21,248 nucleotides of DNA, taken from positions 1 through 21,248 of the forward strand of contig JAISZF010000175.1 of NCBI GenBank assembly GCA_031269415.1, read 5' to 3'. Each line of letters opens with the position of its first letter. Within the stretch, counting starts at the first letter, position 1. Position numbers and translations under genes: made by a program. This DNA is from Clostridiales bacterium (GTDB lineage Bacteria; Bacillota; Clostridia; Lachnospirales; WQUN01). The notes beneath the pieces are model-generated. The model saw only the letters and a program-made list of their open reading frames with translations. It was not told where the DNA came from and searched no databases. Of the stretch, positions 7,739 to 14,432 are shown piece by piece.

Positions 7739-7820
7739 ATAATCACATTAATTTGCCGCGCCCAAAACCGTTCTTTCCGAGTGGATGTATGATAGGTGTT
7801 TGACGAACGAAGGAAAGTAA

Positions 7821-8351
7821 ATGATACTCTACCACGGCACAACGCACGACTTCACAGAGATTGATATAACCCGCGGTAAGCCGTTCAAGGACTTCGGGCA
7901 GGGCTTCTATGCGACGGCAGTATATGAGCACGCCCGCAATCTCGCTTTGCGTAACCGAAGAATTGAGGAAAGCCGCTCTGTCGCAATGGGCGATAAGCCG
8001 CGCTTGACCACATATGTTTACATCTACGAATTCGACTTGCGGAGCGTGGATAAACTAAATGTAAAACGCTTTGATTCCGCCGATCGAGAGTGGCTGAAGT
8101 TTAGCATCCTCAACCGGACCAATCGTGAACGTCAGCACGGCTACGATTTGGTTATCGGTCCGACCGCCAACGATGACACGCGCACGTCAATCCGTACCGT
8201 CACAAGCGCGGCGAATGGAGCAATATTGAGCGATACGGCGCTTGATTTGCTGTTGGCTATGCTTGAGCCGGACAATTTGCCGACTCAATATTTTTTCGGT
8301 TCGAACATCGCCACAAGATTTCTTGTATTCAGGGAACGGAGCGTGTTATAG
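7821..8351 (+). CDS. DUF3990 protein (ADP-ribosyltransferase-like)
   Basis: A 176-residue soluble protein with the DUF3990 hallmarks: an opening ILYHGTTHDFTEI, the DFGQGFYAT segment at ~35, EHARNLA, then YDLVIGPTANDD in the middle and TQYFFGSNIATRFLVF near the end. The H of YHGT and the Y of GFY fit the H-Y pair of ADP-ribosyltransferase-like folds, to which I believe this family is related; that link is from family knowledge, and a catalytic Glu is not obvious. ATG at 7821 follows GAAGGAAAG. The stop shares a base with the GTG of the next gene, so the genes are coupled. Context suggests a toxin or signalling module. No activity is proved by the sequence. Confidence 0.85.
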   Translation: MILYHGTTHDFTEIDITRGKPFKDFGQGFYATAVYEHARNLALRNRRIEESRSVAMGDKPRLTTYVYIYEFDLRSVDKLNVKRFDSADREWLKFSILNRTNRERQHGYDLVIGPTANDDTRTSIRTVTSAANGAILSDTALDLLLAMLEPDNLPTQYFFGSNIATRFLVFRERSVL

Positions 8352-8587
8352 TGAATAAAGCGACAATTCAAATGTGTATAGACGCGCTCGCGGCCGACGT
8401 CGGCGATATGTTCGCGAAAGAAAACGACATATCAACGACCGAGGCGTTACAGAAGTTTATGCGTACAAAAACCTATTCGCTTTTGTTTGACGAGCAGTCG
8501 CTGCTCTATCTTGAGAGCGCGGAGTATGTATTTGATATGCTGGAAGACGAGCGGACCGGTGATTGGCGGCGGTGGAAGGAGGAATAA
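8351..8587 (+). CDS. Small acidic protein of unknown function in the DUF3990 cassette
   Basis: A 78-residue soluble protein, mostly predicted helical, with no signal peptide or membrane segment. GTG start at 8351 overlaps the DUF3990 stop by one base (TAGTG), and its stop is two bases before the next start, so it is clearly a member of the same transcript. Visible features: the segment STTEALQKFMRTKTYSLLFD and a later LYLESAEYVFDMLEDE. I recall similar small proteins next to DUF3990 genes in Bacillota but cannot name a family. It may be the antitoxin or partner of the DUF3990 protein; this is inference from coupling only. Confidence 0.8.
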   Translation: MNKATIQMCIDALAADVGDMFAKENDISTTEALQKFMRTKTYSLLFDEQSLLYLESAEYVFDMLEDERTGDWRRWKEE

Positions 8588-8589
8588 CC

Positions 8590-8820
8590 GTGAAGCTGAA
8601 CCAGGTGGCGCACTTGCAAATGGAGATAGCCCACGCCTATATGCGTCAGCATAATTTAAAGCCCAAAGACTTTGTTGACCTCGACCAGAAGTATGGCATA
8701 CTTCGTTTTATCGAGATCGGTTATGAACCGTTTCACTTGACGGGTACGCAAGGGGTGATTGAAGAGGTTGAGGATTACGTACAAATTCAACGGAAACGGG
8801 AAATGGAAAAACCGTCCTAA
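8590..8820 (+). CDS. DUF3791 family protein
   Basis: A 76-residue protein that fits DUF3791, a small family that commonly sits beside DUF3990. The diagnostic part is the C-terminal half: a YGILRFIEIGYEPFHLTGTQGVIEEVEDY-like core (residues ~40-66), where YG-x-hydrophobic, LH/FH-T-x-G and the acidic V-E-D-Y end are conserved. GTG at 8590 is chosen over the earlier in-frame ATG at 8563, which lies inside the previous gene, because AAGGAGG (8576-8582) is 7 bases before it. The three-gene order and overlaps argue that it works with the DUF3990 protein, possibly as an inhibitor or specificity partner. Confidence 0.8.
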   Translation: MKLNQVAHLQMEIAHAYMRQHNLKPKDFVDLDQKYGILRFIEIGYEPFHLTGTQGVIEEVEDYVQIQRKREMEKPS

Positions 8821-8829
8821 GAACGCGGC

Positions 8830-8852
8830 GAAGCCGCCTTAATGGCGGCTTC
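8830..8852. terminator. Hairpin between convergent operons
   Basis: GAAGCCGCC (8830-8838) and GGCGGCTTC (8844-8852) form a 9-base-pair stem with a 5-base loop, just after the DUF3791 stop and 52 bases beyond the end of the leftward dehydrogenase. The T-tracts are weak (TTGGTTTT about 10 bases later on plus; TTTTT further out on minus), so it is probably a shared, imperfect bidirectional terminator. Confidence 0.6.
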
Positions 8853-8904
8853 CGTGTGATTGGTTTTGTCCTGCGCGGATGCTTAGCGTGCTGCCTTCGT
8901 CTTA

Positions 8905-9747
8905 CTATGAAGCGCTATAACTATAAAAACCCTTACCGGACTTTCTGCCAATATGACCGGCGCGTACCATCTTTCGCAGCAATGGGTTCGGACGGTATTT
9001 AGGATCGCCTGTTTCCACCTGCAGTACTTCCATAATTGCCAGACATACATCCAGGCCTATTAAATCCCCAAGAGCAAGCGGCCCTATAGGATGGTTCGCC
9101 CCTAGTTTCATCGCCTGGTCTATATCTTCCGCGGATGCCGCCCCTTCTGCGTAAATACCTATAGCCTCGTTAATCATCGGGATAAGCAGGCGATTTACTA
9201 CAAATCCCGGCGTGTCGGAGACGATGACGGGAATTTTCCCTATTTTACAGGCAATGTGCTTTATCCGCTCTGTCAGTTCGGGCGGCGTATTTATTCCCTC
9301 GACTACCTCCACCAGTTTCATAACCGGTGCTGGGTTGAAGAAATGCATTCCCACTATCGGCCTGTCCAATCCATTGGACATTTCAGTCACGGACAGAGAT
9401 GACGTGTTAGTGGCGAAAATGGTGTTTTTTCCGCATAAATGTTGAAGTTCGGAAAATACAGCCTTTTTTAAATCCATCCGTTCCGTGGCCGCTTCCACGA
9501 TCAAATCACATTCCGCCGCCGCGGCGTTATCGCCTGTATAAACGCGTCCTAAGATAGTCTCCGCGACGGCTGGATCCAATTTTCCTTTAGCCGTAAGTTT
9601 ACTTAATGAATTTTGTATCTTTTTTTTGCCGGCTTCCGCGTACTCCGTTTTTATGTCACACAGGGCAACTTCAAACCCTTCGTTAGATGCGAATACCTGC
9701 GCTATTCCAGAACCCATTACGCCGGATCCGATTACCGCAACCTTCAT
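8905..9747 (-). CDS. hbd: 3-hydroxybutyryl-CoA dehydrogenase-type (3-hydroxyacyl-CoA dehydrogenase)
   Basis: A 280-residue soluble NAD-dependent dehydrogenase of the usual Hbd/PaaH size. The N-terminal Rossmann domain carries GSGVMGSGIA (7-16), EAATERMDLK follows, and the catalytic segment is NTSSLSVTEM (114-123) then GMHFFNPAPVMKLVEVV with catalytic His135 paired to a Glu. The helical C-terminal domain has GFVVNRLLIP with the conserved Asn185 and GANHPIGPLALGDLIGLD. AAGGAGG precedes the ATG. It lies 26 bases after tctA on the same strand, as the last gene of that operon. In butyrate or acyl-CoA metabolism it oxidises (3S)-3-hydroxybutyryl-CoA; here, without other acyl-CoA genes nearby, the true substrate could be another 3-hydroxy acid or CoA ester taken up by the transporter. 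Confidence 0.9.
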   Translation of the reverse strand: MKVAVIGSGVMGSGIAQVFASNEGFEVALCDIKTEYAEAGKKKIQNSLSKLTAKGKLDPAVAETILGRVYTGDNAAAAECDLIVEAATERMDLKKAVFSELQHLCGKNTIFATNTSSLSVTEMSNGLDRPIVGMHFFNPAPVMKLVEVVEGINTPPELTERIKHIACKIGKIPVIVSDTPGFVVNRLLIPMINEAIGIYAEGAASAEDIDQAMKLGANHPIGPLALGDLIGLDVCLAIMEVLQVETGDPKYRPNPLLRKMVRAGHIGRKSGKGFYSYSAS

Positions 9748-9773
9748 GAAAACCTCCTTGAGATCCGCGTTAT

Positions 9774-11276
9774 TTAGCTTTCAGATAATTTGGCAAGTAA
9801 TTTCTTCCGTATGCCGTTTACGATCTTCCATGCTAAAAACAACGCGGCGATACTATAGGCGCATATTGTTATCGCGGACGACGTTAAAAAAGGCGCGAAC
9901 TCCCCACCGGTCATTTGAAGACCCCGCCTGAGATAAAGCTCAGCGTCGGAACCAAGAACAAAACCTATGATGCAGGGCGGTAGAGGTAGCTTCATAACAG
10001 AAAACATATATCCAATAATCCCAAAAGCAAACAGCACCCACATGCTGAAAATCGTACTTGTGGAAGTATAAGCGCCGACAGCGCAGATTACCATGACAAT
10101 TGGCAGCAGGATACGACGCGGTATTGATAGCAGCCGAACAAACAATCGTAAAGCACCCATTTCAATGATAAGCATCATAACGCTGGAAATTAAAAGCGCT
10201 GCGAATATGGCGTAGGCGGTATTCAGGTTATTCCGAAAAAACATCGGGCCGGGCTGTATACCTTTGACCATCAGGGCGCCTAACAAAATAGCTGTTACGG
10301 CGTCGCCGGGAATGCCCAGCGACAGCAGCGGTACCATCGCGCCGCCAATAGAAGCGTTATTGGATGTTTCAGACGCCACAATGCCGGACATAATGCCTGT
10401 ACCGAATTTTTCCGGATGCTTGGATGAATTTTTGGCGGCGGCGTAAGCCAAAAGATTCGAAGTAGCGCCTCCAATGCCAGGAATAAGGCCTACCGATAAT
10501 CCAATCAACCATGAGCGGAACATGTTGCCCGTCTCGGCTAAAAATTCTTTCAAAGTAAAGCCCAAGCCTCTGAATTTAGGAACTTCGAGTTTAGTAAAAC
10601 CCGTATCACTCTCACTTACATATTTTATCAGTTCCGGCAGAGCGAATAACCCGATCAGAACTGGCAGTGAAGAAAGGCCAGCAGCCATGTGTGGACTGCC
10701 GAACGTAAAGCGTTTGACCCCATCCAGTGGCGCCATGCCGATTATGGAAAAGAACACTCCGAACACCGTGCTGATAAGTCCCTTCACTAAATCGCGTCCC
10801 GCGAGACCCGCCACAAGCACAAAGGAACAAGAGGTAATGGCAAAGTATTCAAAATAGCCAAAATTAAAAGCAATTCGGGCCAGCGGCGGCGAAATGAAAA
10901 TGAGCGCGATTGTACTCATAACTGTAGCGATAAACGAGTAGAAGATACCGACGCCAAGCGCCTTACCCGCTTCCCCTTTTCGCGCCATAGGCATACCGTC
11001 GAATGTTGAGGCAACAGACGCGGGCGTGCCGGGAATGTTTATAAGAACAGCCGATATTAACCCACCTGAAATGCCGCCTATGTACAATGACATCAACAAT
11101 CCCATGGAAACGTTTACATTCATGGCATATGTAATCGGTATAAAAACCGCGACCGCCAAAGTCGCTGTCATTCCAGGCATCGCGCCAAACAGAATACCCA
11201 CCGCCGTTCCGAGTACCATATAAAATAGGCATTCGAAACTCATCAACGAGGCGAATCCTTCAAGAAACAATCTCAT
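9774..11276 (-). CDS. tctA: Tripartite tricarboxylate transporter large membrane subunit TctA, system 1
   Basis: A 500-residue integral membrane protein, the normal TctA length, with about 11-12 hydrophobic segments. Visible family signatures are the N-terminal GTAVGILFGAMPGMTATLAVA, the loop GGISGGLISAVLINIPGTPASVASTFDGMPMARKGEAGKALG, and the mirrored second half with GLIPGIGGATSNLLAY and NNASIGGAMVPLLSLGIPGDAVTAILLGALM. The two halves with PG-rich loops are the inverted repeats that form the transport domain. ATG at 11276 is two bases past the tctB stop. It moves a carboxylate delivered by the TctC lipoprotein, usually driven by an ion gradient. Substrate unassigned. Confidence 0.96.
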   Translation of the reverse strand: MRLFLEGFASLMSFECLFYMVLGTAVGILFGAMPGMTATLAVAVFIPITYAMNVNVSMGLLMSLYIGGISGGLISAVLINIPGTPASVASTFDGMPMARKGEAGKALGVGIFYSFIATVMSTIALIFISPPLARIAFNFGYFEYFAITSCSFVLVAGLAGRDLVKGLISTVFGVFFSIIGMAPLDGVKRFTFGSPHMAAGLSSLPVLIGLFALPELIKYVSESDTGFTKLEVPKFRGLGFTLKEFLAETGNMFRSWLIGLSVGLIPGIGGATSNLLAYAAAKNSSKHPEKFGTGIMSGIVASETSNNASIGGAMVPLLSLGIPGDAVTAILLGALMVKGIQPGPMFFRNNLNTAYAIFAALLISSVMMLIIEMGALRLFVRLLSIPRRILLPIVMVICAVGAYTSTSTIFSMWVLFAFGIIGYMFSVMKLPLPPCIIGFVLGSDAELYLRRGLQMTGGEFAPFLTSSAITICAYSIAALFLAWKIVNGIRKKLLAKLSES

Positions 11277-11278
11277 AA

Positions 11279-11812
11279 TTACCCCCAGATCCCGGTAAAT
11301 ATACCTAACGGAAGCCTAATACCGAATATGTAACGGAATGGTATAAAAAGCGCCGCCGGAACCAGTATCGAGATAAGCGCCGTTATAAGCATGGTTTTTT
11401 TGTTTTTTTCATCCTGCAGCACAATAATCTGCGCGAATAAATATAACACGGAACTCACCACAAACCCCAATATATTCATCAACGAAAAGTAAATTCCCAT
11501 AAACAAGACGCTCGCGCCTATCATCCCCCAACACGTCCGCGGCGGTTCCGTTTTAGGTCTTGCTTCAGCCTTGTGCCTCCTTTTCAATATATGATAGAGG
11601 TTCGTGCCCACAAGCGTCAGCGAAAGCCCAATACCCAAGCCCGCGACGAGGAATGGGAAAAAAGTTGCCGAGACAATTCCATCCGAAACATTGGCTATTA
11701 TCTGTGAGGAACCCGCCGCGATAAACGCGAACATCACCAGAAGGATTACACCGTGAACGACATTTTTTACATCTTCATCAGAGGAATTCCATTTTTTGAC
11801 TAGGTTGTTCAT
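11279..11812 (-). CDS. tctB: Tripartite tricarboxylate transporter small membrane subunit TctB, system 1
   Basis: A 177-residue protein with four predicted membrane helices, matching the TctB family: a first helix near GVILLVMFAFIAAGSSQI, the typical (T/A)FFPFLVAGLGIGLSLTLVG, then two more helices in the C-terminal half ending GIRLPLGIFTGIWG, the family's usual RLP(L/x)G ending. A charged linker (KRRHKAEARPKTEPPR) lies between helices 2 and 3. It sits between tctC (16 bases upstream) and tctA (2 bases downstream) in the standard order C-B-A. Confidence 0.92.
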   Translation of the reverse strand: MNNLVKKWNSSDEDVKNVVHGVILLVMFAFIAAGSSQIIANVSDGIVSATFFPFLVAGLGIGLSLTLVGTNLYHILKRRHKAEARPKTEPPRTCWGMIGASVLFMGIYFSLMNILGFVVSSVLYLFAQIIVLQDEKNKKTMLITALISILVPAALFIPFRYIFGIRLPLGIFTGIWG

Positions 11813-11828
11813 TCAGACACCGCCTTAA

Positions 11829-12806
11829 TCAGGATTTGACACCGCTGATGATATCCTTATATGGCAGATAGAATTCAAGGACGCTATCCATTGTTTTTTC
11901 GGCGTCGCCATAACCTTGGAAGAAAGGATCAACCCCGTATGTCTTTGTCAGATCGGCAAAACTCTGGCTTTTTGAAACAGTTTCAGCCGCTTTATTGAAC
12001 GCGTCAATAATTTGCTGGTCTGTCCCCTTGGGAAAATAAAACCCGTAGTACATGGCCGTTGAATTTTCGCCTCCTATTTCCTTCAGTGTAGGGACATCAG
12101 GATATTCTGGCTTTCGCGCTTCAGACAGAACCAACGCGGGATAAAGATCTCCGCTGTCCAAATACGCCTTACTGCCCGCCAAAGTGCTGATAACCGCGTC
12201 GATACGCCCGGCCGTGACTTCGACGTTGCCTTCAGCCGCGCCTCCGCTGTCCACCAATTTGACATCTAACCCCAGATCCGCGATAACGCCCATTGTAAGC
12301 GGTTGGAACGAACCGCCATAAACCGCGCCAAATGTCGTGGCACCCGGGTTCGACTTTGCGTAATTCAGGTAATCGTCGAGCGTGGGGTATTTTGTGGGGT
12401 TAAGTGTTAAATAAATGCTGTCATTTTTCGCGACGATACATGATGTTTCAAAAGCGTTGTGCCAATAATCGGATATTCCGCACACATAGTTGCCTACCAA
12501 CGGGTTATGGCAAAAATTCACCACATATCCGTCGTTCGTCGCGTCCTTCACATAATTGGCGGCGACTGAACCGCCCCCGCCGATCATGTTAGTAACAATG
12601 ACCGAAACCCCTAATTCCTTGCCAATACCTTCGGCCATGGCGCGGGCAAACAGATCCGTATCGCCGCCGGCAGCGAAACCTACCGCGATTTCGATTGAAC
12701 GTTTCGGCCATCCGGAAGATGAATTGTTCCCGGAGGAGGCGCAGCCCGCCATTATTGCCGCCGCAACCGCGATACAGATCAATTTCTGCGGCTTTTGCAT
12801 TTTCAT
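11829..12806 (-). CDS. tctC: Tripartite tricarboxylate transporter substrate-binding lipoprotein TctC, system 1
   Basis: A 325-residue binding protein (Bug family). The N-terminus is a lipoprotein signal peptide with lipobox IMAGC and Cys22, then a short Ser/Asn-rich linker. Binding-domain signatures: WPKRSIEIAVGFAAGGDTDLFARAMAEGI (first ligand loop), NMIGGGGSVAANYV, and DVPTLKEIG near the C-terminal third. Lipid anchoring, where Proteobacterial TctC proteins are free in the periplasm, supports a monoderm host. ATG at 12806 follows GAGGTGAT. The Asp in AGGDTD, where a Pro or Ala is usual, may tune ligand choice. The ligand is a carboxylate of unknown kind. Confidence 0.95.
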   Translation of the reverse strand: MKMQKPQKLICIAVAAAIMAGCASSGNNSSSGWPKRSIEIAVGFAAGGDTDLFARAMAEGIGKELGVSVIVTNMIGGGGSVAANYVKDATNDGYVVNFCHNPLVGNYVCGISDYWHNAFETSCIVAKNDSIYLTLNPTKYPTLDDYLNYAKSNPGATTFGAVYGGSFQPLTMGVIADLGLDVKLVDSGGAAEGNVEVTAGRIDAVISTLAGSKAYLDSGDLYPALVLSEARKPEYPDVPTLKEIGGENSTAMYYGFYFPKGTDQQIIDAFNKAAETVSKSQSFADLTKTYGVDPFFQGYGDAEKTMDSVLEFYLPYKDIISGVKS

Positions 12807-12844
12807 ACAATTATCACCTCATTGATATATGTTTTACATAGATC

Positions 12845-12873
12845 ATTGTATATGATTTTTGAAATTAATGCAA
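12845..12873 (-). promoter_or_regulatory. Promoter of the leftward tctCBA-hbd operon
   Basis: Minus-strand TTGCAT (12873-12868) and TACAAT (12850-12845) are 17 bases apart in very AT-rich DNA. Transcription would begin near 12838, about 32 bases before the tctC start and 15 before its ribosome binding site. Confidence 0.6.
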
Positions 12874-13025
12874 TACATTTTTTAAGAAAATAATAATTTT
12901 TTAAAAATATTATAATGATATATAACAATCTATATAAACATACCGTTAGACTTACACATGAGTAGAAAAAAATATACATTAAATACAGAAATCCCTAATA
13001 CAATTTGGATTGATTGATGAGCAAG

Positions 13026-13057
13026 CAGGGTACCGATCCATAGGATCGGTACCCTGT
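13026..13057. repeat. Long perfect inverted repeat downstream of gntR
   Basis: CAGGGTACCGATCC (13026-13039) and GGATCGGTACCCTG (13043-13056) are perfect inverted arms of 14 bases around a 3-base ATA loop. Neither strand has a T-run after it, so it is not a standard intrinsic terminator. It lies 3' of gntR and about 155 bases upstream of the tctC promoter on the same strand. It could be an operator, an RNA 3'-end stabiliser or a protein-dependent terminator. Confidence 0.6.
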
Positions 13058-13125
13058 GCGTAATTAATAATGACGCTTTTAAATAACGAGGAAATTGTGT
13101 CATGGAGGACCGGAACGACCACCCC

Positions 13126-14112
13126 CTACTCTTGCGTTTTAACGCTATGACGAATATCGTATACGTGCTCCTCGAGATATAATAATGAGCCGCGTTCAAT
13201 TTGGTATTGATATAGGATTAACGGTGTGCGCTGAGAGAATTCCTCAAGCGCCGAATGCAGTTTGCGCGAACAGAATTCCTCATAATTTGCGGGCAGTACT
13301 ATGCGATCTGTTTCACTTAGCATCTGCGCGGCAGCGGCGCTGTCATGAAATAAAGCTATTTTCGGCGGCTCCTGCAATATGCAGTATTGCTCGCATGTGC
13401 GGAATATACCACGTGAATAGCGATCACTTTCGGCCAGTATACCGACCCTTGAATCGGACGGTATGCGCGCCAGCTGCATGACCGTCTTTTGCGACAGGTT
13501 CATAACCAAACGCATTAATTCTTGATCGGGCGTCATCTTTTCACGGAGCTGTTCAAAATGCGCAGGGGTCGTGACTACCATATCCAAACCAGGCTCGAAA
13601 CGCTGAGGGCTTTCCAGCACCGGCTGAAGCAGATACTCATACACATCAACATTCGGCATACTGGAAATTTGTCGGCACATTGTGGCTAACGGTTCAGGAG
13701 AGCAATCTACAACGCCTATCAGTACATTCTTTATCATCTGTTCACGTTCTCGGAGCTTGAGATCAAGAAAAATGCGCGTATCCCTCATAGAGAAACCCAA
13801 ACGTTGCATCTCGTCTAAGAAGCAGTCGGCTGCCTTAACCGCCTCATCTTTATTACCGCTTTCCGCTTCGTTTTTCATTTCACGTACGAACGTTCCTCTG
13901 CCTTGTTTTTTTTCAATAAGGCCATGCCTTTCCAGCATATCAAACGCATGTTTGACAGTTCCAGGAGAAACGCCGCATTCTTCCGACAAATCGCGCACCG
14001 TCGGAAGCCGACAGCCCTCCGAGATAACGCCGGTTAGTACGTCCCTGGTTATGCTGTCAACTATTTGTTGGTATATGGGCGTGTCAAGATACTCATCGAT
14101 AGTGATTTTCAT
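13126..14112 (-). CDS. GntR-family transcriptional regulator with a long C-terminal effector domain
   Basis: A 328-residue regulator. The start is the ATG at 14112, since the ribosome binding site AGAGGA (14126-14121) overlaps the upstream ATG at 14121. Residues ~8-80 are a GntR winged helix: DTPIYQQIVDSI, LPTVRDLSEECGVSPGTVKHAFDMLERHGLIEKKQGRGTFV. The N-terminal IYQQI segment is YtrA/MocR-like, but the ~240-residue C-terminal part is neither a FadR helical bundle, a UTRA domain nor a PLP aminotransferase domain. It begins VLIGVVDCSPEPLATMCRQI and alternates strands and helices (SRVGILAES, TDRIVLPAN), resembling a two-lobed binding fold. It lies between the two TTT systems and divergent to the second, so it most likely controls one or both in response to the acid taken up. 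Confidence 0.92.
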   Translation of the reverse strand: MKITIDEYLDTPIYQQIVDSITRDVLTGVISEGCRLPTVRDLSEECGVSPGTVKHAFDMLERHGLIEKKQGRGTFVREMKNEAESGNKDEAVKAADCFLDEMQRLGFSMRDTRIFLDLKLREREQMIKNVLIGVVDCSPEPLATMCRQISSMPNVDVYEYLLQPVLESPQRFEPGLDMVVTTPAHFEQLREKMTPDQELMRLVMNLSQKTVMQLARIPSDSRVGILAESDRYSRGIFRTCEQYCILQEPPKIALFHDSAAAAQMLSETDRIVLPANYEEFCSRKLHSALEEFSQRTPLILYQYQIERGSLLYLEEHVYDIRHSVKTQE

Positions 14113-14139
14113 GAATATCATCCTCTAATAATATGAATT

Positions 14140-14152
14140 TCCGATGATCGGA
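14140..14152. promoter_or_regulatory. Palindrome in the gntR leader, candidate autoregulatory operator
   Basis: TCCGATGATCGGA is a perfect 13-base palindrome (arms TCCGAT/ATCGGA around one G). It lies about 16-28 bases after the predicted gntR transcription start, a typical repressor position. Confidence 0.35.
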
Positions 14153-14174
14153 TAGAATAAATTTTATTGGTTAT

Positions 14175-14203
14175 ATTATAAAATAATTCTTATATATATA
14201 CAA
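14175..14203 (-). promoter_or_regulatory. Promoter of gntR
   Basis: Minus-strand TTGTAT (14203-14198) and consensus TATAAT (14180-14175) are 17 bases apart, with a leader of about 55 bases to the gntR ATG. Confidence 0.55.
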
Positions 14204-14237
14204 TATCATTTTCTCAAATCAGCATATCGAGCAATAA

Positions 14238-14280
14238 AGATATAAATCAATATCCCAAAATATAATATAGATATAAATCA
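14238..14280 (+). repeat. Direct repeat with 31-base period upstream of tctC (system 2)
   Basis: AGATATAAATCA occurs at 14238-14249 and 14269-14280; with the next four bases 15 of 16 match. The 31-base period is close to three helical turns, so both copies face the same side of the DNA, as expected for paired regulator sites. Confidence 0.45.
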
Positions 14281-14341
14281 TTATATCAATGATATAGTCA
14301 TTTATAATAAAAATGTAGATAATAATTATATAACATTACTA

Positions 14342-14370
14342 TTGTGAAAGTTCAATTTCAGTGGTATGCT
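14342..14370 (+). promoter_or_regulatory. Promoter of the rightward tctCBA operon
   Basis: TTGTGA (14342-14347) and TATGCT (14365-14370) are 17 bases apart. An alternative is TTGTCG (14378-14383) with TATATA (14401-14406), also 17 apart, which would leave almost no leader before the ribosome binding site AAGGGAAG (14416-14423). Confidence 0.4.
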
Positions 14371-14376
14371 GTATCT

Positions 14377-14390
14377 GTTGTCGGGACAAC
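14377..14390. promoter_or_regulatory. GTTGTC-GG-GACAAC palindrome, candidate operator for the GntR protein
   Basis: GTTGTC (14377-14382) and GACAAC (14385-14390) are perfect inverted arms around GG. The GT...AC form resembles GntR-superfamily operators. It lies at the predicted transcription start of the rightward operon, where a bound repressor would block transcription. Confidence 0.45.
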
Positions 14391-14432
14391 CGATAAATGT
14401 TATATAATAATGATGAAGGGAAGTAAACAGGC

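Larger units (their letters stand above)
12807..13125. other. Gene-free stretch between tctC (system 1) and gntR
   Basis: 319 bases with no credible gene. It holds the promoter at 12845-12873, an AT-rich block (about 12840-12935), and the long perfect palindrome at 13026-13057. Nothing else is recognisable. The short open frame overlapping it on the minus strand has no ribosome binding site or homology. Confidence 0.6.
14113..14432. other. Divergent regulatory region between gntR and the second tctCBA operon
   Basis: About 320 AT-rich bases without a gene. It contains the gntR promoter and leader palindrome, a 12-base direct repeat AGATATAAATCA at 14238-14249 and 14269-14280, an inverted repeat ATCATT/AATGAT around 14277-14293, a plus-strand promoter match at 14342-14370 and the palindrome at 14377-14390. 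Confidence 0.65.

Noticed and set aside
8563..8589. ATG at 8563 as the start of the DUF3791 protein
   Set aside because: It lies inside the preceding gene without a ribosome binding site; the GTG at 8590 has AAGGAGG at the right distance.
12930..13199. Minus-strand open frame of 89 codons overlapping the end of gntR
   Set aside because: No ribosome binding site, low-complexity composition, overlaps a clear gene and the long palindrome.
12914..14297. AATGATAT-like words shared by the two tct upstream regions (12914-12923, 14203-14210 reversed, 14288-14297) as a common operator
   Set aside because: Both regions are extremely AT-rich, so an 8-base match is expected by chance; not reported as a site.
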